Source: Rapana venosa (Eukaryota; Mollusca; Gastropoda; Neogastropoda; Muricidae). Taken from it: DNA of 64,000 bases. The stretch spans positions 19,595,453 to 19,659,452 of the forward strand of contig CM054153.1 of assembly GCA_028751875.1 (NCBI GenBank). The letters run 5' to 3'. This document shows positions 1 through 12,300 of the stretch, piece after piece. Numbering within the stretch: position 1 is the first letter of the stretch; each line of letters begins with the position of its first letter. A model generated the notes under the pieces. The model saw nothing but the letters and a program-made list of their open reading frames with translations, ran no database searches and had not been told where the DNA came from. The position numbers were made by a program, and so were the translations under genes.

Positions 1-161
1 GGCAATCACTGGGGGTGCTGAGTCGAATGACTTGGCTGTTTAGAAAGTTTTCTCTGTCTGGGTTTGTGGCCAGCAGAAATTGTCTCCTGCTCCTCCCTCT
101 TTCATCCCCTCCATCTCATCACCCTCACCGGAAGAACCGGGCACCGGTTTCGATACTTGGG

Positions 162-169
162 TCACGTGA
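162..169. promoter_or_regulatory. Palindromic E-box near the lamin start
   Basis: TCACGTGA is a perfect CACGTG E-box (USF/MYC-type) about 110 bp upstream of the lamin ATG. It lies in a relatively CpG-rich stretch that is probably promoter or 5' UTR. No TATA box was recognised. Its function is inferred only from motif and position. Confidence 0.35.
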
Positions 170-276
170 TACGAAAACCGCGCGAGCACACATTGCCGGC
201 CCGGAAAATATTTCTTACAAAGTACGCACGAGTACGCATCGGGATTGTCAACAGCAGAGACCGCAGTCTGTTAACG

Positions 277-686
277 ATGTCTACGAAAGTGAAGAAGACA
301 ACTACGACAACAACATACTCGACGCAGTCGACCTCAGGTATGGAAACGCCAGGTACAAGCGCCTTTTCTCCTCGAAGACGAGAGCGGCCGCCATCGCCGG
401 CTCGAACCACTCGCCAGCAAGAACAAGAGGAATTACAAGGTCTCAACGATCGTTTGGCCAACTACATCGACAAAGTACGCTTTTTGGAGGCCGAGAACAG
501 TCGCCTGTCCACTCAGGTCCAATCCACAGAGGAGGTTGTGAAACGTGAAGTTTCTACTGTCAAGAATTTGTACGAAACTGAACTTGCTGATGCCCGACGT
601 CTGCTAGACGAAACCGCAAAGGAAAAGGCCCGCATCCAAATCGAAGCCAACAAGTATAAAACAGACTACGAGGATCTCTTGGGAAA
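277..686 (+). CDS. Lam: Lamin exon 1: head, coil 1A, start of coil 1B
   Basis: Encodes residues 1-137 and ends two bases into a codon at the donor GTAAGT (687-692). It contains the diagnostic coil 1A helix-initiation motif [19 protein letters not shown]. The AA left at the end joins G at 2164 to give Lys. Confidence 0.95.
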
Positions 687-2990
687 GTAAGTTGTTCAAA
701 TTTAGACCGACTACTGCCTGTTTAGTTCTTATTTTTCTTGTTAGTTTGGGGGTTTTGTAGCAGGAACAGGTGATTGATCTAGGCTCTTTGTTTTTTCTTT
801 AAGTCATTTGCAAAACCCACTTTGTTTCAGTGCTGAGTCAGTGTCATTGTGTGGGTGTGCGTGTGTTGACAGGAAGGTAAAGTGACCCCACCTTGCACAT
901 CGAATCTATAGGCTTACTGATTGTACTTGCAGGATGTTCTTGCCCCTGCACTGATTGTACTTGCAGGATGTTCTTGCCCCTGCAAGTATTAGACAGTAGA
1001 GTAGTGGAGGTAAACAAGTGAAGGTAACCAGAACTTTACAATTTCTTCATTTTGAAAAGGACGATCAAAGGTTCAGTTAAGAAGGAAAATCAGGGGGAAA
1101 AACATTGAAGTAAGTAGTATACTTTTTAAAAAAAAAAACACCAATCTAAGTTACTGCATATTTCTCTGTGAAATTTGGGCTGCTCTCCCCAGCATCACCA
1201 CAAGAGCAGCTCCCCCCATTATTTTTTTTCTTTTCCTGTCAGCTTATGTATTTGTTTCCCTATCACTATCAAAGTGGCTTTTTTCTACATTTTCCAGCAA
1301 CAACTATTGTTGCTGTGTGTTCTTAATGCACAAAATAATTATGTGTAACATATGGGACCTCAGTTTATCGTCTCATCCCAAAGACTAGCACCCAGATCAC
1401 CATTCATGGTTTAATGGATGGGGGAAGTGATCCAGAGATCCAACCACTGCACACTTGGGACCCAGACTTTTTGCTTTCTAGGCAGGTGGGTTACCTCTAG
1501 TCTAGACCACCAACCTCATGATGTAACTTTCAAAACTTCAGTCATAACAGAGTTTGTTGTTGTTTTTTTAAACACCTTTTGCATAAAACACAAAAGTTGA
1601 ATATGTTGTGTACTCTCATTGTTTATCATTGTGTACTTCAGCCCTCTTTCATGCCTAATTTAAACTGTTTAAACATTTATCTCTTGTTGATTTTTAAAAA
1701 AAAAAGGTTTTCAGGATTTGCTGTAGCTGCAGCTGTTTTAACTAAAATGTGCACAGCTCATTTTGTGACAAGAGTTGTACATGCTGGTACTGAGTGGTTG
1801 ATACCTCCAGCAAACATTTGCTGATAATGAATTATTCATTTATTGCCATTAAATCACAATGATTATAGAATTTATATTACTGTGAATATTATTATGTTTG
1901 CAGAAAAAAAAGAACCCTCAGCGAAAGTGAAGCATTATATTAATGTTAGATTGTAATGTGTTCATTGAAGTTGTGTGTTGAACCTTGTAGGTTCGATCAC
2001 CCTCAGCAAAAGTAAAGCATTATAATGTTAGATTGTAATGTGTTGATTGAAGTTGTTGTGTGTTGAACCTTGTAGGTTCGATCACCCTCAGCAAAAGTAA
2101 AGCATTATATTAATGTTAGATTGTAATGTGTTCATTGAAGTTGTTGTGTGTTGAACCTTGTAGGTTCGATCGTCGCGACCGCGAAGCCACAGCTGCGGAG
2201 CGCCGTGTGGAGACGTTAGAAACTCAGGTCGCGGAATTGACGGCCAAATTAAACGATGCCGAAGGACCCCGCAAACGTCTGGAGAAAGAAAATGCTGTAA
2301 GAATCATTTCAAAAGGGTTTTACTTGCTTGCTAACACTTGGCCTTATTTTGTGTCAATATGTCTTTCATTTTAAACTCCACTGAAAATGCATTTAATGAT
2401 TAATTTCTTTTTCACAATGTCTTGCACATCAGTTATGATATATTTTATGAGCAATGTACATTACGCTATATAAATTCCATATTATTATTATTACCCAACA
2501 CTACTAAATTGTAAGAATGGGTGAAGAGGAGGGGGGTAGGGATTGAAATTAAATATTGGTACAGTATGTCACTGTATGTGAGAGTTTTGTTTCAATGGTA
2601 AAATTTCAGTAGAAAAGTACAAAACTTGAAAGGCAGGCCAAATGTTTGTTTTCAATGTTTGTTGTGTCGCAAGTTCCCTCCCCCAACTTGGGCCAGTTTA
2701 AGGAGTTTTAGTCTGAAAGTTTCTGTTTTAACTTTTATGGTCGAAATATGTGTAATTTGTGTTTATAAGAAAGCATACATTTCCTTGTTCATGATCAGAG
2801 GGAAAATAGCCTTCATTGTGAAAGCAGTATTGTACAGGGACTATTTTATTTGATAAAAATGGTAATATTTATGAGCACAGGCAGAACTTCTGTACTGAGT
2901 GATTCAATTCATATATGGAAAATATTTTTTGACCACTCATGTGCATATTGAATGAAAGGTGTGTCAGCGCGCACGCACACACACACACAC

Positions 2991-3045
<55 letters not shown>

Positions 3046-4642
3046 CACACACACAACATGCACACACACACAGACAGAGTTTGTGAATGCATGCATTGAT
3101 GTCTTTTCAAACAAACCCTTAACACAAAAATGCCCCATTCCGTGCAGGCTTTACGGGCAGAGATCGCCAACTTGGAGAAACAGTTGGCGACGGCAAAGAA
3201 ACAGATCGAGGAGGAGACGCTGCTGAGAGTGGACCTTGAGAACAGAGTGCAGAGTCTCAAGGAAGACATCCACTTCAAGTCCCAGGTCTACGAACAGGTC
3301 TGTGGGCCACGCCAGTTTTCTGTCACACGTTTTGAAAGAACTGCTGTGCAGTGTTGTTGCCTTGTGTTCGTTACTGTGGTTAATGAAAGCGTAGTGTTGT
3401 GTGTGTGTGTGGAGTATTTCACTTAGTTATATCTAGAGGGAGGGATATTAACCCTAGTAGCGCTAAATAAACAGCAACAAGCCTCACTTCTATTGGCTGA
3501 ATTAACATTGGCTAGCATTGTTTTGGAGCATGGTGGGCTCAAACAACCCTTGATATTGATATATAAAACTGAATTAAATGTGTTAAGCTATAGATCACTG
3601 GAAAGAAGAGATAATATGCTTTTAAATGAGTATAATTTTATAATAGTGTGTAGTGTTTATGATTATGTAAAAATAAAAAAAAAATAAAAAAATCATGTTC
3701 GCACTACCGATCACTGTTCCACTGTCAGGGCCCCGGATCGATTTTAACACGATAAGCAAAGTTCTTGCGGTGCATAAATGTCATGATTAGGTAAACACTA
3801 TTTCTTGACATTAGTTTTCAAAAAATAAGGAGTTTGTATCGCTTTATCGGTCACCAAATACTCGGAAAAGTTCAGCGACAGGATCGACGCCATCGCGACC
3901 GTCATGGCGGAATGTGCGAAGTGGTGGCTTTCTATGACAAAAATACAAAGATCGCTTGATTTCATGTGATGCAAAGTGCTCAGCAGCATAGCGATTTGAC
4001 TCAACAACAGTTATTTCGAAGCCTCGTTGCGTCAAAATAAAGTAAAACAATCTGTGACGTCGAAATCGCCGAGTAGCGAAAAAGTCCATCCAGCAAAACT
4101 AGCACCGCTCGATTCAGTCCGATCGCGATCGATTTTTACCAAGTTTTTCAAAAATATTCCACAATCCTTACCTCATCGTCTCTCTCATTGTTTATTTCAA
4201 CCAAATCCAGCCTCTAAAACTCCTCCTCGCTGTCAATTTTGTAAAAAAAAGCTCGAAAAACGCTTGAAGAAATTCTAGTGCAAACGCTGGCCGCCATTTT
4301 TGTTGAAGACGATCTCGGCTGGTCCGAAAAAAAATTAAAATACACTCTTAACCAATCAGATTCTTCGTTGCTTGTGTGTGTCAAACGACCTTCACCCCTT
4401 TCTGCGGGCCTACAACGGCCTTAACATTCATTGGCTGACCTTTGAAAGCGAAAGTAAGCTTTCAACTATGACCACCCACGTCATCCCGGAATATTCCGGG
4501 ATCCGCCACACAGCCTAGACCCGCCTTTCCCTGAATATTCCGGGAACCGCGCCACTAGGGTTAAAGCCTGGTAGTTTTACATACATGTACATGCATAGGC
4601 ATGTGTGTGCTCGTACACACACAACACACACACCACACACAC

Positions 4643-4676
<34 letters not shown>

Positions 4677-6148
4677 TGAGTGAGAAAGACTTGAAACACA
4701 CTACCGAAAACAATTTGTAACAGTGCTTCGTAACAGTGCTTCGTTTGACTGTTAACTGTGTAGTAAGCTCCAATAGCAATTCTTTCTGCATTTCAGACAC
4801 ATGTGTAATTTGTAACAGTGCTTCGTTTGACTGTTAACTGTGTAGTAAGCTTCAGTAGCAATTCTTTCTGCGTTTCAGACGCACACGCAGACGTCTATGT
4901 GGAATTCATTTCTTCTAAGTTATTTTTAAAACATGGTTTTATGAAATGTAAACTTGCAGGAGCTGGAAGAGTCCAGGATCCGTACCACGACGCGGATTGA
5001 TGAGGTGGACAACCGCTTGGAGCAGGAGTATGAGCAGCGGCTGCTGGAGGCTCTGCGCGACATCCGAGCCCAGCATGAGGCGGACCTGATGACTGTCCGC
5101 ACGGAACTGGAGACCCTCTTTGAAAACAAGGTCAGAGCTGCTGGCACGCTTTGCAGAGTGCCCAGTGAGACTTTCCCGGCAGCTGTTGTGTTGGTAAAGA
5201 AGTTAGATGTGGAATCAGTTTTATAAAGCTGCCGGTGCTTTTCAGACCAAATGTTTTGTTTTCATGGTCTACTTTTTTTTTTAATTTAGAAGGGAAAGGA
5301 TAGTGGTAAGTATTTTTTATAATATCTGGTATTGGAAATAAACCAGTTGAAAATAATGCGAGTTTTTTTTAAGTGATACACCCATCTATGCTTGTAGTTT
5401 TGTATATTATAAATTGGTTTTTTTTTAAAAAGTGGTAAAATGATCCAAAGATGGTTAAAGAAGAAAAAAAGAACAGAGGCTGGAGTATGAAGTCTTTTAT
5501 CAGCTGACAGTTGCATGATATGAATACACACACTTTGATTTGTTTGCATTACAAGATTCAGCGTTGTATAAATTCCATACATTATTATTATTTGTGGTTT
5601 TTTCATATCTATCTAGATACATACCTACACGTACTTTGCTGACATTTACTATGACGTTTATCCATTTGTTATCTTCAGATAGCTGACCTGAAGGCACAGG
5701 CTGAACGCAACAACGCCTCAGCCGACAGCGCCTGGGAAGAACTGAGCGTCACAAGGAAACGGTGTGATGAGCTGACTGCCGAGCTGAACAAACTCAAAGC
5801 AGAGGTGGGTGTGCCTAGCCACTTGGTGGAAGTTTCTCTGCCCATGCTGATATTTTTGGTCCCGGTTCTTTTTCTGTACAACAGTGCTTAGTAATGGCTA
5901 CATTGCTGTTGGTGTCACTTTTGAAAGAGTAAGAGCAAACCAGGAATGATAAAGATGGATTTGTTTTTTTCATGTCTTTCCTATTTCGATGTTAATAATA
6001 ATAATAATAATAATAATGTATGGAATTTATATAGCGCTGAATCTTGTAAAGCAACAAATCAAAGCGCTCAGATTTGAATTCGGGCTGCTCTCCCCGGGGA
6101 GAGCGGGAGAACGCGTCGCCACTTAGCGCTGCGCCACCCTTTCACCCT

Positions 6149-6180
<32 letters not shown>

Positions 6181-6299
6181 CCCTGCAGCTGTATTTGTTT
6201 CCCTATCAGAGTGGCTTTTTTCTAAGAATTTTGCCAGGGACAACTCTCTTGTTGCCGTGGTTTTTTTTACGTGCGCTAAATAATTACGTGTAACACACG

Positions 6300-6330
<31 letters not shown>

Positions 6331-9300
6331 TAGCGCCCAGACCACCACTCATGGTCTAATGGATGGGGGAAAAATTTCCGGTCCAAACGGGGTACGAACC
6401 GCCGCACACTTCAGACCCGGTCTTTTCGCTTTCTAGACAGGCGCGTTACCTCTAGACCACCGATCCATCCGTTCATGTTCATTGATTGCAGAATGCCGTT
6501 TTGTTCTCTTTGTCCCCTGTTCATTCTTCGGTTGAATTTTAAACATAGTGCAATCTATCTGAAATGTTACTTGACAGGTTTTTGAAGGAAACTACTTTGT
6601 CCACCCAAAAAAACAAGGCAGTGGTTTTAAAGCTAGTAAAAGAGACTTTATGTGAACGTCAGGAAAGAAATGTTTCATGACACGGTGAAAAAATTTGAAG
6701 CAACCAAGAGTCGGGAACACGTTTTCTTCTTCTTCTTCTTCTTCTTCTTCTTCTTCCAGTCCTGACTTGGAAGTCCTGTTTCTCTGTTGTCAGAACGCTG
6801 GCTACGAACTTCGCCTGCGGGACTTGGAGAACCAGCTGGCAAGGGAAAGGGAGGAGTTTCGCCTTCGTCTGGCCCACAAGGACGATGAGCTGGCCGACCT
6901 TCGCCTGACCTTGGAGGAACAGCTGGCAGAGTACTCTGACCTGCTGGACATCAAGATCCGGCTTGACCGGGAGATTGACGCCTACAGAAAACTCCTGGAG
7001 AGCGAAGAGACCAGGTTAGTGGTAGCGGGTTGATTCTGCAGGCTGGGGGATGGTGAGGGGACCTGTTCTTTGCAGTAGCAAGCAAAATGTTCGGTTTCTT
7101 CAGAGAGAAAAATAAATATTACGATAATGGGTGGGGAAAGTCTCGGGAGTGTAAATTTCAGTTGCAGTTCGAGCCCAGTGTCTTGTTTTTAGAAGTGTAG
7201 CCATGACGTGGGTGTTTTGCTTAGCTGTCAGTTTGTTACAGTTGGTAAGAATGACGAGTCTCGTGAATTGTGGAGAAACGTAGCGACTCAAATGTAATAA
7301 GTAATTGAGTAGTAACTCAAAACATAATTTTTTCACAGACTCAACATTCCCTTGCTCACAGACCCCACATTCCCTTGCTCACAGACTCAACATTCCCTTG
7401 CTCACAGACTCAACAGTCCCTTGCTCACAGACTTGACACCCCCTTGTTCACAGACTCAACATTCCCTTGCTCACAGACTCAACATTCCCTTGCTCACAGA
7501 CTCAACATTCCCTTGCTCACAGACCCAACATTCCCTTGCTCACAGACCCAACATTCCCTTGCTCACAGACTCAACATGCCCTTGCTCACACACTCCACAT
7601 GCCCTTGTTCACACCCGTGTTCACAGACTCAACATTCCCTTGCACAGACTCCACGTTCCCTTGCTCACAGACTCAACGTTCCCTTGTTCACAGACTCACC
7701 ATTCCCTTGCTCACAGACTCAACATTCCCTTGCTCACAGGCGCACCATTCCCTTGCTCACAGGCGCAACATTCCCTTGCTCACAGACGCAACATTCCCTT
7801 GCTCACAGACTCAACATTCCCTTGTTCACAGACTCAACATTCCCTTGTTCACAGACTCAACATTTCCATGGACTCTTCCCATGCTTCCTTGCTCACAGAC
7901 TCAACATTCCCCTGTTTACAGACTCAACATTCCCTTGCTCACAGACTCGACATTCCCTTGCTCACAGACTCGACATTCCCTTGCTCAGACTCGACATTCC
8001 CTTGTTCACAGACTCAACATTCCCGTGCTCACAGACTCAACATTCCCTTGCTCACAGACTCAACATTTCCCTCGACTCCTCCCAAGCTCCCTTTGCTCAC
8101 AGACTCAACATTCCCTTGTTCACAGACTCAACAGTTCCTTGGACTCTTTCTTTGCTCACAGACTCAACATTCCCTTGCCCACAGACTCAACATTCCCTTG
8201 CCCACAGACTCAACATTCCCTTGCCCACAGACTCGACGTTCCCTTGTTCACAGACTCAACATTTCCTTGTTTACAGACTCAACATTCCCTTGTTCACAGA
8301 CTCAACATTCCCTTGGACTCTCCCCAAGCTCCCTTGCTCACAGACTCAACATTCCCTTGCTCACAGACTCAACATTCCCTTGTTTACAGGCTCAACATTT
8401 CCTTGGACTCCTCCCAATCGTCACAGACCAGTCGCTCCCCAGGACGGTCCACACCAGCGGGCAGGGGAACGAAGCGCAAACGGGTGGACATTTCAGAGGC
8501 GGTGGAGGAATACAGCGAAAAGAGTTCCACCTCCGGCTACGCTCGGGCAGTCAGTGCCAAGGGCGGCGTCGATATTTCGGAGGTTGATACCAACGGCAAG
8601 TTCATCAAGCTGACCAATACTACCTCCAAGGTGAGTTGTGAGAGAATGTGGTTACGAGTGGAGAATGGTTTTGTATTGCCTGGAAAAGACTGGCCCAGGC
8701 CAAAACCTGTGTCAGTTATTGATGCCAGCTAATTGCCAAGGCCTACACTAAAATGTTATGTTGTAAAATGTTGTGTTGAGATTGCCTTCAGCCATGACAA
8801 GCTCTTAACTTAACAACCTGCACTCTTAAAGGAGAAAAAAATCCTCTGAAGTCGGAGTATGGCTGCCTATTTGGCGAGGTACTTGAAAATAGTCATACAT
8901 GCAAACTTCCATCCGGTGTGCTTCCTATCTCATAGTGATTCCCAGGTGGGATGAGTGAGTCAGAGTGCACGTTCTGGGTGACCCCCAGAGTGTAAAGCTG
9001 GGGAACGCACCACAACACAATAACAGCCTGGGAAAGATTTTTAGCTGTGGAAAAGAGGGAAAACCAACCGTTAAGTTCCATTGCATAGTGTTTTCTTATA
9101 AACATGGGAAGCTTTCTTTTTTATTGTAAATTATCAAGTACTGATAATGTATTTTATGTGATCATTTAGAAGTTAAGGTTAGACTTGTGGGCAGTTTAGG
9201 ACTTTTTTCGTTTTTCTCGGTTTTTTGCTTTGATCAAGTCAACTCCAAAACTTTTGACATCCCCCAAGTGCGCGCATGTGTGGCATTACTGGTGAATCAC

Positions 9301-12300
9301 GTTTGCCTTGTTCTCAGAAGACTTCAAGATACACAGTTCTTTATGTACATTCATGTGAATGCTACAAGTGTGGCACTGTAGGTTGCGTGTTGTCTGCATC
9401 TTTCTTTGCGAACTTTACCTTTTCGTTTCTAAAAACCATTTTTCTTCATAAGTTTATGTGTGCGTGTATAAGTGCAACATTTGCTGGTTGGTGATTATGT
9501 TTGGCAAACTTTCAGCCTTTGTGCTTCCAAGAATCACCATCGTATATTGGGAGTTTGTGTGCTTGTGCAGGACATACCAGTGGGCTCCTGGCAGTTGAAG
9601 CATGTGGCTGGGGAACAGGAGACTGCCTTCAAGTTTCACCGCAGTCTGGTGGCCAAAGCCAGCAGCACCATCACTGTGAGTAGCGCTGCTGCTTTCTTGT
9701 CTGTCAAGGGGGGGGGGGGTTAATATTTTTCCTTTCTGTACAGAGGGGACGGGATAGCTCAGTGGTCGGAGCACTCGCTTTCCCCCAGCCAAGTTAAGCA
9801 GCGTCGAGCGTGGTTACCAGTTGGATGGGTGACCGTTTGCGTGCCTTGGCTTCAGTACAATTCCCCCAGTTCACCCAGCTGTAAATGGGTACCTGCCCTC
9901 TTTAGGGTCAGGGAAGGTAAAGCAGCGAGGGAGAGGAGATGGGCGCCGCCCTCAATATGCTGGCCCTAGAGAAGTGAGGTCTCTGACGCCTCGCTCCCCT
10001 ACGACCTTATAGGTTATGGGACTCCTTTACCTTTCCTTACCTTTCTGTACTGGTTTCTGCTTCTTGTAAATAGAATTTCTGATTTTGGAAAAGTTTTCTG
10101 AGTTTTTGTATATGTGTGTGTATGCACCTTCTCTGTGTGTGTGTGTATGTGTGCATGGTTTTTCAAATTGCTAGTAAAACAAGGGTGCGGTAAAGAGACA
10201 GAACTCAACTTTCCAGTCTATTGCGTGCGGTTTTTAAGCTTTGACCTCTGGGGTTCAGTTGCCCTTGTTATTGTAGAAAATACTGTTCATATGATGTTCT
10301 TTTTATCTCTGATACATCTAGTCTGGTCAGATGATTCCAGAATCAAAGAGAAAATTGGTCTTGTCGTTGTGTTTCAGACTGTTTGGCCATTCGTGGTACT
10401 TTCTTTTTTGTCTTTGCTTTGGCAAGCTGGTACTACAGTGAAACTTTCTTTTCATGTTTAAAATGTTTGAAAATTTTTTGTTAAAATTCATGTACGTGTA
10501 TATTTTTAATTTCATAAACTGAGTGTTGTTCTGGTTTGTTTGGAACAGGTGTGGAGTGCAGACTCTGAAACAACCCATAACCCACCCAGCGATATAGTGA
10601 TGAAAGGCAAACGTGGTTTGTGTCAGATGATATGAAAACGATGCTCTTTAACACTGACGAAGAGGTGAGTAGCAGCAAAAAGCAGAATGGACTGAGAAGA
10701 TGTGCTTTGGTGCAGAGTTGCTATGCATTTTCAGATCATGTGAAATATGATTTTTTTTTCCTTCTTCAAAATTTGAAACAAGTGTGTGTGGTTTGTGAGC
10801 AAAAATGGAAATCCTTTATTTTGGTGTGATTACAGTGGTGGAGGGAGAGGAGGTGCATGAGTACAGGCACACATACATGCACACACACACACTCAGTTGC
10901 GTACTTTGTCCTGGTTTGTTGCGTGTCTGTATGTGCATGAAAGATTCTTGCTAACAAACCACAGCCACTCTACAGAAAGTGATGAAATATTCAGTGAATT
11001 TTCCCCCAAATGTTTGTTGTTCAGGTTCACTGGTGGAAGGTTTCTTCGATTTATTTTTATAGTGATGAACTAAGAACACAAGTCAAACTGCTTTAAGGCA
11101 GAAATTCATAAACCTCTGTGCTTTTCCCAAATCCATTTCCCAAATTTCTGTGCTTAATCCATTTCCCATATCAAAACAAAACAGACATATAAAAAGCCCC
11201 GAACAAATAAACAAAAACCACACACCCAAACAAACAAGATATATATATATTAAAAAAATCCACACACAAAATCAGTGCATAGTTTGTGTGCCATTACTCT
11301 TTTTATGAGGGAATATTGTTCTCGGACAGGAAATGGCAACTTGCACAATGTCGAAATCATCTCTTCGAAGCGTCACATCCTACACTCAGCGACGCTCAGG
11401 GCCAAGGGATGAACTGGACGCTGGAGAGGTATGATACCACTGGAAATTGCATCAGTCAGCTCATTTTTATGTACTGTATATATTTTCCTTTGTTGTTGGG
11501 GGGGGAGGGGGTTGGTTTTTTTTTGGCCAGAGCTTTGAGGTTTACCATTGGTGAGATTTTGCTTCTGCGGCTGTTTGTACCCACCTTTAAGGTAGCTGCA
11601 TTTCAGACTTCAGGGATGGTAACTAAACATGACACCTGGGTGCATGTGGGGTTTTGTTTGTTGTTTGTTTTTTTACATTAATTATTGTCACCTGTTCCTA
11701 CCAGTGTGAAACGGCCTACTCTTCTGAAAGTCGGAGCTGGTTTTTCATGTATGCACAATATGGTTTGCGTGCTTTCGTACATAGGACCTCAGTTTATAGT
11801 CTGATCCAAAGGACTTTTTTTTTTTTTAGGGAAGTGGAGCAAGTACAATGTTAACTCCAGGGCAAAATCCCTACAAGCGTTGCCTCTTGAGGTGACTTGG
11901 TCCTAGGCTGTCAGATCACAAGTGCAACACTAACCACTAGGCTACCCATCGCTTCTCCACCCATTTTTGTTTTAAAATAAATTTCTGAAAATTGTTTGTT
12001 ATCACAGTGATCCTCGGACGCAATGAGTCAGACAGTGCATAGTCTTGGTGATTGTCAAGGTGTAAATGCAGGGGGGGTACTCCACAACTTTTTTTTTCCC
12101 CATCCCCCCACTCTCCGTGTCCTTGTGAATTCCCACAATGTTCAGCATGTGATGAATGTCGGTTTGGTTTCTGATGGAAGGTAGTTCAGTTCAGAAAGGT
12201 GTATGATGCACAAAAATTCTGAAACATTTTCTGTGATCTGAGAGGTTAATGAAAAGCTGGGTAACTTCTTATTTTTATAGACACTCGGAGAACTGTGTAA

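Noticed and set aside
2869..3278. Cys/Val-rich and His/Thr-rich frames around CA/GT repeats (also at 42900-43250, 41700-41900 and 4561-4800)
   Set aside because: Microsatellites translate into simple two-residue repeats in every frame. No independent coding evidence.
7352..8613. Two long open frames of about 410 codons over the 23-bp array
   Set aside because: They are the other two registers of the minisatellite. They read out of frame into the lamin exon and have no family resemblance.
9745..9835. tRNA or 5S rRNA gene candidate
   Set aside because: The tRNA-like part lacks a complete cloverleaf and runs directly into a partial 5S-like segment. Near-identical copies with target-site duplications show it to be a SINE.
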